NCBI RefSeq assembly: GCF_002285265.1 | Contig: NZ_NSJB01000012.1 | Location: forward strand, 22,399-86,398 | DNA: 64,000 bases | From: Vandammella animalimorsus | GTDB lineage: Bacteria; Pseudomonadota; Gammaproteobacteria; Burkholderiales; Burkholderiaceae_C | Direction: 5' to 3' | Part shown: one piece after another, positions 44,699 through 53,705 of the stretch | How the letters are laid out: every line of letters starts with the position of its first letter | How positions within the stretch are numbered: position 1 is the first letter of the stretch | Notes under the pieces: model-generated | What the model saw: only the letters and a program-made list of their open reading frames with translations | Told to the model about the DNA's origin: nothing | Databases searched by the model: none | Position numbers and translations under genes: made by a program

Positions 44699-44714
44699 TG
44701 CAAAGGCCGTGCCA
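44699..44714 (-). promoter_or_regulatory. sigma-54 (-24/-12) promoter of the rtc operon
   Basis: Minus-strand TGGCACGGCCTTTGCA is a consensus-perfect RpoN promoter (TGGCAC-N5-TTGCA, GG and GC ten bases apart). It faces the slipin-to-HEAT operon and lies 165 bases from the start of rtcR, whose product is a sigma-54 activator. Predicted transcription start near 44688. Confidence 0.92.
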
Positions 44715-44878
44715 GGTCGCCCCAAGCGGGCGCAAACCATCTTCAACCCATTGATTTGAAAGAGAAATTATTTTTCTGACCCGATTTTGGCAAGGGCGCA
44801 GGGGTGATGGGCTGCATAGCTGACAATAGAATATTGGCGAATCAATCCGTCATTTCTATCTTTTGATCTAGATTCGAT

Positions 44879-46573
44879 ATGCGCAAGAAAAACGTCGTCA
44901 TCGGCTACCTGGGCACACAGCTTGATGCAGGCGGCGGCAAGGGCCGGTGGGAGAAATGGCGGCCCACAGTGTCGCTGGTGCAGCAACCAGGCGGGGCAGT
45001 GGACCGGCTGGAGCTGTTCTACGCCAGCCGCTATCAGCGCCTGGCCGACCGGGTGCTGGCCGACATTGCCGAGCTGTCGCCCGCGACCCAGGTCAACCTC
45101 GTTCCCATCGAAGTGAGCGACCCCTGGGACTTCGGCGAGGTCTATGCCGGGCTGTACGACTGGGCGCGCAGCTACCCCTTTGACAGCGCGCGCGAGGACT
45201 ACCGGGTGCACATCACCACCGGCACCCACGTGGCGCAAATCTGCCTGTTCCTGCTGGTGGAGGCGCGCTTCATCCCCGGCGTGCTGCTGCAAACCAGCCC
45301 GCCCCGGCGGCAAAACGGCGAGCAGCCCGGCAGCGTTACCCTGATCGACCTGGATCTTTCGCGCTACGACGCGCTGGCCCAGCGCTTTCGCCAGGCCCAG
45401 CGCGAGGCGCGCGCGCACCTCAAAAGCGGCATCGCCACGCGCAATGCGCGCTTCAATGCGCTGATCGACGAAATCGAGCGCGTGGCGGTGCGCTCACGCG
45501 CGCCCATCCTGCTGGCCGGCCCCACTGGCGCGGGCAAATCGCACTTGGCGCGGCGCATGTACGAGCTGAAAAAGGCCCGCCACCAGGTGCAGGGCGCCTT
45601 TGTCGAGGTCAACTGCGCCACGCTGCGCGGCGATGGCGCCGCCTCCACCCTGTTTGGCCACAAGCGCGGCGCCTTCACCGGCGCCGCCGCCGATCGCGCC
45701 GGGCTGCTGCGCAGCGCCGATGGCGGGGTGCTGTTTCTGGACGAGATCGGCGAGCTGGGCCTGGATGAGCAGGCCATGCTGCTCAAGGCCGTGGAAGAAA
45801 AACGCTTCTACCCGATGGGCAGCGACCAGGAGGTGGAAAGCGACTTCCAGCTCATCGCCGGCACCCATCGCGACCTGCGCGCCGAGGTGGCCGCCGGGCG
45901 CTTTCGCGAAGACCTGTTCGCGCGCATCAACCTCTGGACCTACCACCTGCCTGGCCTGGCCGAGCGGCCCGAGGACATCGAGCCCAACATCGACCACCTG
46001 CTCGCGCGCCACGCCAGCGAAGACGGCCGTCTGGCGCGCTTGAGCAGCGAGGCGCGGGCGCGCTATCTCGCCTTTGCCCAATCGCCCAGAGCGCTCTGGC
46101 GCGGCAACTTCCGCGATCTGGCCGCCAGCATCACCCGCCTGGCCACCCTGGCCGAAGGCGGGCGCATCGGCAGCGCCCTGGTCGACGCCGAAATCGCCCG
46201 CCTCGAATGGCTGTGGCATGGCAAGAGCGAAGCCGGCACCGCGCCCGTTGGTGAAGATGCCGATGGCACTGCCGCCAACCACGGTCGCGACGAAGACGCA
46301 CTGCTGTACGCCCTGCTCGGGCCCGAGCGGCTAACCGCGCTCGACCTATTCGACCGCCTGCAACTGCGCGCCGTGATCGCCCTGTGCCAGCGCAGCGCCA
46401 GCCTGGCCGACGCAGGCCGCCAGCTCTTCAACCATTCGCGCACCCAACGCAGCACCGCCAACGACAGCGACCGCCTGCGCAAATACCTGGCGCGCTTTGG
46501 GCTGAATTGGGCGGCCATCCAGGCCGCCCCCGCAGGGGATTGCAATGCGGCAAGCCGCAGCGATGCCCCGTGA
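44879..46573 (+). CDS. rtcR: RtcR, sigma-54-dependent activator of RNA repair, 564 aa
   Basis: Enhancer-binding protein that senses RNA damage and activates the rtc operon. The N-terminal CARF-type RtcR domain spans about residues 1-185 (RKKNVVIGYLGTQLDAG, VHITTGTHVAQICLFLL); the AAA+ domain has Walker A GPTGAGKS, the sigma-54 contact loop GAFTGA, Walker B VLFLDEIGEL and the arginine finger RFREDLFARIN; the C-terminal helix-turn-helix is near residues 505-545. Work on other RtcR proteins shows activation by RNA fragments with cyclic phosphate ends. Divergent from the operon it controls. Confidence 0.95.
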   Translation: MRKKNVVIGYLGTQLDAGGGKGRWEKWRPTVSLVQQPGGAVDRLELFYASRYQRLADRVLADIAELSPATQVNLVPIEVSDPWDFGEVYAGLYDWARSYPFDSAREDYRVHITTGTHVAQICLFLLVEARFIPGVLLQTSPPRRQNGEQPGSVTLIDLDLSRYDALAQRFRQAQREARAHLKSGIATRNARFNALIDEIERVAVRSRAPILLAGPTGAGKSHLARRMYELKKARHQVQGAFVEVNCATLRGDGAASTLFGHKRGAFTGAAADRAGLLRSADGGVLFLDEIGELGLDEQAMLLKAVEEKRFYPMGSDQEVESDFQLIAGTHRDLRAEVAAGRFREDLFARINLWTYHLPGLAERPEDIEPNIDHLLARHASEDGRLARLSSEARARYLAFAQSPRALWRGNFRDLAASITRLATLAEGGRIGSALVDAEIARLEWLWHGKSEAGTAPVGEDADGTAANHGRDEDALLYALLGPERLTALDLFDRLQLRAVIALCQRSASLADAGRQLFNHSRTQRSTANDSDRLRKYLARFGLNWAAIQAAPAGDCNAASRSDAP

Positions 46574-46622
46574 AGATGGCCGCCAGGGCCAGCACGCCAG
46601 CCTGCGCCCCATGCGGGCATGC

Positions 46623-46646
46623 AAAAAGCCGGCATCCAACCGGCTT
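46623..46646 (-). terminator. terminator of the pilin operon
   Basis: On the minus strand AAGCCGG-7-CCGGCTT followed by TTT, 25 bases after the pilE stop. It also lies at the end of the convergent rtcR. Confidence 0.85.
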
Positions 46647-46672
46647 CTTGCGCAAGCCGCAGGCGACTGCGG

Positions 46673-47128
46673 TCACCGACTCCAACACTCGTCCACAATG
46701 CTGCCGCTGGTCTGCCCGTGGGCGCCACGCAGGCCCGTATGGCTCAAGGTATAGGCACCGCATTTGTCGCCCGACTGGGGCCCTTGCGGGGTTGCCGTCA
46801 GCGTGAAGCTGGCCCCGTCGGTAGAGCTCAAAGCAATGGTGTAGCGCCCATTGGGCACAGCCCGCAGCCCTGCCGGGAACTGCGCCGTCAGCGGGTAGGT
46901 GCCCTGCGCCGTGGCGGCGCGCTCCATCCACTGGGCGGCTTGCAGCAGGCCTGCCCTGGCCTCAGCCCGGTGGCCCCGGCGCACGTACTCTTGGTAGCTG
47001 GGATAGGCGATGGCCGAGAGAATGGCCACCACCGCCACGACGATCATCAGTTCAATCAGGGTAAAGCCCTGTGATTTCATGGATGCCGATTGGCGCGATG
47101 CGCGCAAAGAAGTCTGTATGAATGCCAT
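46673..47128 (-). CDS. pilE: type IV pilin-like protein PilE, 151 aa
   Basis: Minor or structural type IV pilin. The prepilin site is SQG|FTLIEL followed by the hydrophobic helix MIVVAVVAILSAIAYPSYQEY; the C-terminal disulphide pair is C...C (GDKCGAYTL and DECW). The ATG at 47128 has a strong GGAGG sequence and gives a 23-residue leader; an internal ATG at 47080 would give the short leader MKSQG but lacks a ribosome-binding site. Last gene of the pilV-W-X-Y1-E cluster, 20 bases after pilY1. Confidence 0.88.
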   Translation of the reverse strand: MAFIQTSLRASRQSASMKSQGFTLIELMIVVAVVAILSAIAYPSYQEYVRRGHRAEARAGLLQAAQWMERAATAQGTYPLTAQFPAGLRAVPNGRYTIALSSTDGASFTLTATPQGPQSGDKCGAYTLSHTGLRGAHGQTSGSIVDECWSR

Positions 47129-47148
47129 GCAAGCCTCCGTGATGTGCA

Positions 47149-50100
47149 TTATTGGAGCTGGCGCCAGCTGGGGCGCAAGGCCTGAATGGGCATCAAGGCC
47201 AGCTTGTTTTCCTGCGGTGTTGGCTGACCACCACCAGAGCTGGTGACCACGGTGTGCCGCCCGGTTTTGATGGCCGTCATGCTGTCGGGCAACAGGGACA
47301 TGCGCGAGACGTTGTTGTCATCTCCGTTGTAAAAGCCATCGCCATTCAAATCCATCAGCTGCACCGAAGGCGGCTTGCCCGTCATGATGTTGAGCATGGT
47401 GAGGTAGCGCTTGCCCGCCTCAGGCACGGCCGAGCAGGTCTCATCCTCCAGATCGCCCGAGCCCCGCGCCGGCACCAGGGAGTTCACCGCCAGAATGTTG
47501 CTGCCGTCGTAGAAAGGCATGGCTTGCAACAGGCGCTCGCCGCTGGCGGGCAGGTTGAGGAACCAGCCCTTGGTCGCTGGGTTATTCCAATCCACCTCAT
47601 TCCCACTGGTGGCCCAGAAGTCGGTGCCGGCGCTGACGCCCACGCCCGAGTGTGTTGTAGCGCTTGCCACCTTCTGAGCAACCAACGCGGTATCGACCGG
47701 CAAGGCCTGCGGCGCAGGAATGGTGGCGCTGCCCTCAGTCCCGCCCGGATGCACTTGCAACAGCTTGAAAGGGCTTGGATTGCGAAGCTTGTAGCGGGTG
47801 TTGTCCAGCACCGAATAAATGGCCTGTTGTTCAGTGGCGGATCGGTCCTCCATGGTCAGATTGCGGCCCGTGCCAAATGCCACCAACATGCCAGCGCCTT
47901 TGGGGTGAGCGCGCACTGTGGGCGCGGCCGTGATGGGCTGGCGCTCACAAGGGTTGCTGACCTGGCCAGCGTCCGTGCGCTTGCAGGCCGTGAACAAGGG
48001 CTGGCCGCCAAAGGCCACGGCCCAGTCGCTGGGCGAATCACTGCTCACATCGAATTTCCACAGATTGCCCTTGAGGTCGCCAGCGTAGATGACATCGGGC
48101 TTGTCGTCGCCATTGATGTCCACCAGACGCGGGGCGGACAGGCCATTGGCGGTTTTGTTTTCAACCGTGGCAGTGGCTGCTGTGATGGCTTCGATCTTGC
48201 GCACACTCTTGTCGCCATCCAGGTACTGGATGTAGAGCACCGGCTGCTCATTGGCGCTGTTGTAGCCATTGCCCAGCACAACCGCCCAGCGGTCGTTATT
48301 CATCTGTGCCACTTGCGCAGCGCGCATGGGATAGGTTTCGTGCGCGACTGGCGCACTGAAGATGTGGCCCAGATCGGCATCCACGCCGGCAGGGTCGGCC
48401 TGGCCTGTCAAGCTGCGCGGGATTTCCGTGGCATCGAGCAGCACCAGGCTGGCAGCGTTGTTGGCGGAAAAATCGTCGGGCTTGGTCACATCCAGCACGA
48501 AGTAGCCGCGCCCGCCCGCGCCCAGGGTGCCCACCAGCACGGTTTTCCAGGAGCCGCCAATTTTGGCGTCGCCCGCAAATGGCGAACCATCGACATAGAA
48601 CTTGTGCGTATAGCTGGGCAAAGTCAACTCACGCAGGCCCGGCACAATGCCCTTGGGTATATAGGCCATGCGCTCCCTGCCATCCTTGGCCGAGAAGCCA
48701 TGGAGCATCCCGTCATTGCCGCCCACATAAATCATGGCGTCATCGGCGCTTTGGCGTGCGCTCTTGGCAAATTGCAGGTAGCTGGCATCGCCATAGCCGC
48801 TGGCAGGCTTGCCTACGTACCAGATGCTGGAATTGACGATATCGCCCTGGCGCGACTGGCGCTTGCGGTAGTTGGGCTCGTCCTCCAGCGTGCGCTTGCC
48901 GCGCAGGAAGTCGATGCGGTTTTCCCCCTCGGCAGGATCGGGCGAGCCACCCGATAAGGCGGCGCGCTGCGCCTGGCTGAGCGGTTGGCGGCCGCTCGCA
49001 GTGCGCCAGACAAAAGGCACCCCTTTATGGGTTTCATCGTTGGTGGTGAGGATCAGGCGCTGCTGGATTTGCTCCTCGGTCAAGCCGTCCAGCATGTCGG
49101 CGGTATTGCGGGGCCTTGCGCCATGCATGCCCCAGGTCGCATTCGGGCTGCGCTGCCCTTCGGTGTTCAGCGTCCAGGCTTCGACGTAGCCCTTCCACGC
49201 CTTGGCCGAATCAAAGGTGGACGTGAAAAGCCCGACGTCCACAAACACGTTGTTGCTGCCACTGGCCGCTGTGGCAGTGGTGCCGGGCTGCGTATCGGCG
49301 CTGATGCGCTTGAAGATTTCGGTAAAGGCCGCCGTCAGGCGCTCGCCACTATCGACAGGATAGAACTTGCCCCGGCTGTTCAAGGCCATATGCCACAAAT
49401 CCGATGGGCGGCCAATTCTGGCCCTGTCATCCGGATTATCGACTTCAAGTACAGGCCATGTCCTGGAAGACGTATACAGCTTGTTGAAATCCCCACCGTA
49501 GTGATCGGCCATGACGGTGGCCCCCGCGCGCTCCCAGGTTTTGTCAAACTGTGGGAATTGCGCCCATTCATAGGCCGCCTTGCTGTAGCCAATAGAAAAC
49601 GTCGTCAAATGCTGCCAAGTGGCGGGGTTATAGCGCGGGTTCCAGAACTTCGGCACGGTGACACCACCCACATTCGTCGTGCTGGGTGCGTTGAGGTAAT
49701 CTGGCAGTGGCTTCACCTCATCCTCAAGCCTGGGTTGCAAGTCCGTGACCCAGCTTTTGAATGCCCAATCGGCCAGCGTGCCCGACTCAGCCCCGCGCAA
49801 TACCCTGGCATAACCGGCATTGGGGTTGTAAACCTCTGTCCTCCATCCACCATCGCCATCGGCGACTCGAATCCTCACGCTGTTTTCATCCAGATTGCCG
49901 CTGGGCAATTCAGAGGGGTGCTGACTGTTCCAGGCGCCATCAGTCAAAAAGATATGGTAGGCCCGGCGGCATCCCAAATAGGGCTGCGCAGTCGCGCCCG
50001 GCACCTTGGCCCAGGGGCTATTGGGCCCCATTGCCCCGGACATGTAGTGGTGGGCCTGCATCATCATGCGGTGTGATGGCGTCCCCCCGCCGGGCTTCAA

Positions 50101-50730
50101 AGAGTTCAAATAAGCTTGAAATCTGCCACGGTGCTCACCCTCGTACACCTGCATGGAGTTTTCACGCCCCTGGGCCAGTTCAGTTGCATCCACGGTTTCG
50201 CCATTGTGATGCATGGATTGCCAGGCCAGTCTTATTGCGCCCTCTTCCACCACATTGCCCATGGCCTCAGCCAGCGAGCTTTTCAGCGTTGCCATGCGGG
50301 TTTCGCCTGGAGCGGCCCTCAAATAATTCACGCCATCAAATACGTAAACCCTGAATGCCGACCAATGATTGATTTCATTGAATTTCGCGTAACCACCACC
50401 ATTGAGCTCATAACGACACTGCTTTTGGCGCCCATTGGCCAACCCTGTCGAGCTGGTATTGTCCACATTCCGGGTGTATGCAATGCCATTTCGAACAATT
50501 CCGTGTGGGTCGCCATATATCCCAATGGATTGCAGTGTTGCACAGCCATCAATATCCCATGCCATGCTGCCCGAATTATCGAAAGTGATGATGACATTCG
50601 GCTTGGGCGGCTTATGGCCCGTGCCTGGCGGGGTATCGGCCAGCTCCAGCGGGGCCGCCATGATTTGGACAGGGCCTGCCGCAACCAAGATGCAAACTCC
50701 TGCCTGACAAAGAGCGGATTTTCTGAACAT
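47149..50730 (-). CDS. pilY1: type IV pilus tip adhesin/assembly protein PilY1, 1193 aa
   Basis: Large secreted protein needed for pilus extension and surface adhesion. Signal peptide at the start (MFRKSALCQAGVCILVAAG), then a von Willebrand A-like module whose metal site DNSGSM appears near residue 50, and in the C-terminal half the PilY1 beta-propeller with calcium-loop residues in DINGDDKPDVIYAGDLKGN. ATG 50730 has GGAGG at ideal distance. The gene is visibly less GC-rich than housekeeping genes in the window. Confidence 0.93.
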   Translation of the reverse strand: MFRKSALCQAGVCILVAAGPVQIMAAPLELADTPPGTGHKPPKPNVIITFDNSGSMAWDIDGCATLQSIGIYGDPHGIVRNGIAYTRNVDNTSSTGLANGRQKQCRYELNGGGYAKFNEINHWSAFRVYVFDGVNYLRAAPGETRMATLKSSLAEAMGNVVEEGAIRLAWQSMHHNGETVDATELAQGRENSMQVYEGEHRGRFQAYLNSLKPGGGTPSHRMMMQAHHYMSGAMGPNSPWAKVPGATAQPYLGCRRAYHIFLTDGAWNSQHPSELPSGNLDENSVRIRVADGDGGWRTEVYNPNAGYARVLRGAESGTLADWAFKSWVTDLQPRLEDEVKPLPDYLNAPSTTNVGGVTVPKFWNPRYNPATWQHLTTFSIGYSKAAYEWAQFPQFDKTWERAGATVMADHYGGDFNKLYTSSRTWPVLEVDNPDDRARIGRPSDLWHMALNSRGKFYPVDSGERLTAAFTEIFKRISADTQPGTTATAASGSNNVFVDVGLFTSTFDSAKAWKGYVEAWTLNTEGQRSPNATWGMHGARPRNTADMLDGLTEEQIQQRLILTTNDETHKGVPFVWRTASGRQPLSQAQRAALSGGSPDPAEGENRIDFLRGKRTLEDEPNYRKRQSRQGDIVNSSIWYVGKPASGYGDASYLQFAKSARQSADDAMIYVGGNDGMLHGFSAKDGRERMAYIPKGIVPGLRELTLPSYTHKFYVDGSPFAGDAKIGGSWKTVLVGTLGAGGRGYFVLDVTKPDDFSANNAASLVLLDATEIPRSLTGQADPAGVDADLGHIFSAPVAHETYPMRAAQVAQMNNDRWAVVLGNGYNSANEQPVLYIQYLDGDKSVRKIEAITAATATVENKTANGLSAPRLVDINGDDKPDVIYAGDLKGNLWKFDVSSDSPSDWAVAFGGQPLFTACKRTDAGQVSNPCERQPITAAPTVRAHPKGAGMLVAFGTGRNLTMEDRSATEQQAIYSVLDNTRYKLRNPSPFKLLQVHPGGTEGSATIPAPQALPVDTALVAQKVASATTHSGVGVSAGTDFWATSGNEVDWNNPATKGWFLNLPASGERLLQAMPFYDGSNILAVNSLVPARGSGDLEDETCSAVPEAGKRYLTMLNIMTGKPPSVQLMDLNGDGFYNGDDNNVSRMSLLPDSMTAIKTGRHTVVTSSGGGQPTPQENKLALMPIQALRPSWRQLQ

Positions 50731-50753
50731 GGCAGACCTCCACACATGGCGTC

Positions 50754-51530
50754 TCAATCCTTGAGCTTTTGAGGAACAAAGGTTTGCTGGAGCACAACGC
50801 GCGTGCCATTCTTGCGGCCATACGCAATGGCAGTGATGCGATACACCACCGACGGATCGACATTCAAGGGCAGGAAATTGGCAGGGCCACCCACGATCAA
50901 GCCCGCGCTTTGGGCGGCATCGGTATAGGGCAACACCTCGATCCAGTACCAGGCGCCGACATTGCCGGCGCCCACCTGGTTGAGGATGGCGCTGCCAGTT
51001 GCGCCCAGCTCCTCGGTATTGCTGCCGGCAATGGCGCCTGTGAATTGGCCATAGCGCGCGCCCACGTCGGCTTGCTGCATGGCGGCAAGCAAGACGGCGT
51101 CGTTCCAGAAGTTCTGGCCTTTGTGCGCGGTGCCCGTGCCGCGCTTGGTGCACAGGCCGTGCCTGCATTGCGTGACGCTCACATCGCTGAGCTGGGCCAA
51201 TAACGGGGTGATTTCCTCCGCCCCCTGTGGCGGATACAAGGCATTGCCTGCCCGGCAAATTTGCGGCTTGCTGGCATTTTTCGTGCAGGCCGCGCCATCG
51301 GGGCCCTCGCGCAGAATATCCAGCTCTGCATCCTGCAGCATGGCCTGGGCTGCCGCGAACGCACGCTGGTAATCGGCATCGTTGCCGACCACCATCTGGT
51401 TGAACACCGCCGCGCGCGAGGCCCAAAGGGCCAGCAACATCCCCAGCAAGACCATCACCAGCACGATGAACAGCGCAACACCGCGCTGGCGCGCTGCCGG
51501 GCAATCAACAATGCAATGGTGAACAGTCAT
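50754..51530 (-). CDS. pilX: pilus assembly protein PilX, 258 aa
   Basis: Minor pilin-like protein of the PilX family: a short basic leader with RQRGVALFIVLVMVLLGMLL (the RG|xAL hydrophobic start) and a C-terminal periplasmic domain with several cysteines. Acts with PilV, PilW, PilE and PilY1 in priming pilus assembly. ATG 51530 is used; a GTG at 51557 is possible. Confidence 0.85.
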   Translation of the reverse strand: MTVHHCIVDCPAARQRGVALFIVLVMVLLGMLLALWASRAAVFNQMVVGNDADYQRAFAAAQAMLQDAELDILREGPDGAACTKNASKPQICRAGNALYPPQGAEEITPLLAQLSDVSVTQCRHGLCTKRGTGTAHKGQNFWNDAVLLAAMQQADVGARYGQFTGAIAGSNTEELGATGSAILNQVGAGNVGAWYWIEVLPYTDAAQSAGLIVGGPANFLPLNVDPSVVYRITAIAYGRKNGTRVVLQQTFVPQKLKD

Positions 51531-51566
51531 GGCCACAGCAAATGAAAGAGGGGCCACCCCCGGGAT

Positions 51567-52454
51567 TTACCCGCCCAGCACGCCTTGGCTGCGCAGCTGA
51601 AACACGTTGCGATAGACCTGATGGATGCGATCCCCATAGCCCACCGATTGGTCCTGACAGTTTCTGTACCGGGAGCTTTCAGGCACATCCGCCCGGTGCG
51701 AGCCCACCATGTCCAGACACACCTCCACGGCCACCACATCGGCCCAATTGGCAACCTCTGATGCCGGGACACGACCAATCCGGGGCGCGCCAGATGCTGC
51801 ACCCGTCTGGGTGTAATACCAAACCTGAAAACCGGCCACGTTCTGGATGATGGCCTGGGCCTGCCCTGCCGTGCCACGGCAAACCAACTCGCCATTGCGC
51901 AAGGCAAAGCGGCTGATGATGCGTGGGTAACTCCCGCTTACGGCTGCTGCGCCCTGGCCCAGACAATCCCGAAACAGGCTACCGATATCGTTGGCCTCAT
52001 TGCCCAAGCGCTCTGCATAGTTCTGGTGCCCGACAGTCAGCGCGAATTGGGCGCTGCCTGGCGCATCCACACCAGTGATGATTTGGCTCCATTGGTTGTA
52101 TCCCACCAAAAAAGCCACCTTGCTGCCGGGCGACAAAGAAGTGCTGGTGCCTTGATTCGTCTCCGCATCCAGGTTGAGCTCCAACGAACCCGCCTGGCGG
52201 ATTTGCTGGCCCAGTATGCGAAAAGCGTATGAGGCCTGCTGCTGCAGCTGTGCGGCCTCTGTGACCGTAGAGGACGCGCCATGCGAGACCATCACAGCCC
52301 CTATGGCCACGGCCACCATCAGCATGCCGATGGTGACGCCGACCATCAACTCCACCAAGGTCAGGCCAGCCTGGCGCTCAATGGCAATCGCACATGAATG
52401 CTGCAGCAGCCCCCCTGCAGGCTTCAGAGATTTTTGCCACATATCGAATCCCAT
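51567..52454 (-). CDS. pilW: minor pilin PilW, 295 aa
   Basis: Minor pilin with prepilin-type motif RQAG|LTLVELMVGVTIGMLMVAVA and a large globular domain. The leader is long (about 30 residues) if ATG 52454 is used; ATG 52442 is also possible. Cluster position between pilV and pilX is standard. Confidence 0.88.
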   Translation of the reverse strand: MGFDMWQKSLKPAGGLLQHSCAIAIERQAGLTLVELMVGVTIGMLMVAVAIGAVMVSHGASSTVTEAAQLQQQASYAFRILGQQIRQAGSLELNLDAETNQGTSTSLSPGSKVAFLVGYNQWSQIITGVDAPGSAQFALTVGHQNYAERLGNEANDIGSLFRDCLGQGAAAVSGSYPRIISRFALRNGELVCRGTAGQAQAIIQNVAGFQVWYYTQTGAASGAPRIGRVPASEVANWADVVAVEVCLDMVGSHRADVPESSRYRNCQDQSVGYGDRIHQVYRNVFQLRSQGVLGG

Positions 52455-52475
52455 CCCAATCTCGCAAAAACGGTT

Positions 52476-53150
52476 TCAGGAACTGGCAATCGTCTTCACA
52501 CTCCCGTCGGCACAATAAGGGCGGGCAGTGCCCGAGTTTTTGTTCGCAATACAACGCGCGGACAACTGGATGAATTGGAGGTGGCAGGTTCGGCCAGTTG
52601 GGCAGGCAATGGTTTGCCCTGCCGCATTCCTGCTGGTTAACCTGAAGTATCGATTGAAGGCAGAATCTTCCGCATTTTCTGAAGATTCATTTTCCCGCCA
52701 AGCAATCATGACGCCGATCTGGCGATGGTGACCTGCACCGACACTGGATTCATCATTCACCAAAAACACATTGGCATCTGCCAACGGCAAAGCAGCCCGA
52801 ACATCCTTTCTCCACTGCTGGATATCGAAACGAGCCAAAACATCCGCAGCACAGCCAGTGGCACAGCTGATTTCTGGAACAGGATGCTCCCAACCGATGA
52901 CGTAATTGCTGGCCACCCCCTGGGCGAAGGAATTGGGGTTCATCCGCATGCGCTCGCTCAGATTCTCAATCAGGCGAATGGCCTGGGCCTGGCGCACAGC
53001 AACCTGAGTATTGGCCATGGTGCGCATCTGCATCATCAAAATGCCCAGAACGCCCAAAGCCGTCACCAAGGCCGCGACCAACGCCTCGATTAAAGAAATG
53101 CCACCTTGCCGACACGGCAAACAATGGCCTGGGTTTGCTGGATTTTTCAT
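52476..53150 (-). CDS. pilV: minor pilin PilV, 224 aa
   Basis: Minor pilin with prepilin motif CRQGG|ISLIEALVAALVTALGVLGI. The globular domain has CATGC and other cysteines. Start ATG 53150. First gene of the cluster on this strand; a fimT/fimU-type gene, which usually precedes pilV, is not found upstream. Confidence 0.88.
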   Translation of the reverse strand: MKNPANPGHCLPCRQGGISLIEALVAALVTALGVLGILMMQMRTMANTQVAVRQAQAIRLIENLSERMRMNPNSFAQGVASNYVIGWEHPVPEISCATGCAADVLARFDIQQWRKDVRAALPLADANVFLVNDESSVGAGHHRQIGVMIAWRENESSENAEDSAFNRYFRLTSRNAAGQTIACPTGRTCHLQFIQLSARCIANKNSGTARPYCADGSVKTIASS

Positions 53151-53597
53151 GGCACTGCTCAAATGCAAGAAATCTTAGCCACAAGCACCACACCAAAGAT
53201 CAGCCATCCAATCCAATGACTGCAACCGCCCTCTTCATGAAGGCGACACCCAAATATCAAGGATAAAAATAAATTTCAGCAATCAACTTATGAATCGCAG
53301 CAATCGAAAAATCAGCCCCAACAAATGGCATTCATAAAAAATCTGTACTTTCAAAGAAATTCTCCATATGCATTGATTTATCCAACAGAGCACAAACACC
53401 AACCACAGCCGCACGATCTATGGCACAGCCCGGGTGACCAATGGGCGGGCTGTCGCATGGCACCTCGCCCGTCTGCATCGATGCTGTCGGGGTTGTTGCG
53501 CCATGACGCTGGTTTCAGGCAGGCGCGCGCCCATGCAGCGCCAGATCACGGTGCTGTGCACTGGTTTGCGCCATAGGCATCGGATGGCTCGGCAAGC
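53151..53597. other. AT-rich gene-free region upstream of pilV
   Basis: Clearly the most AT-rich stretch of the window (about 53180-53420, with many A-runs). No supported gene on either strand. It should contain the pilV promoter but no box stands out. Confidence 0.6.
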
Positions 53598-53637
53598 AAA
53601 AAGCCAGGCGCAGCCATCTGCCGCGTCTGGCTTTTTT
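53598..53637. terminator. bidirectional terminator after the permease gene
   Basis: AAAAAGCCAG ... CTGGCTTTTTT with a 19-base loop. On the minus strand it lies 70 bases after the permease stop codon. Confidence 0.85.
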
Positions 53638-53705
53638 CTGTTGAGGCCCGCCTTTCAGGGCCTGGATTTACGGCCCGCGATGGCGGCCTGTGCGCTGTGG
53701 GGGTT

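Noticed and set aside
53325..53576. Small plus-strand frame in the AT-rich region upstream of pilV
   Set aside because: No ribosome-binding site, mixed AT-rich start and GC-rich end, no family resemblance.
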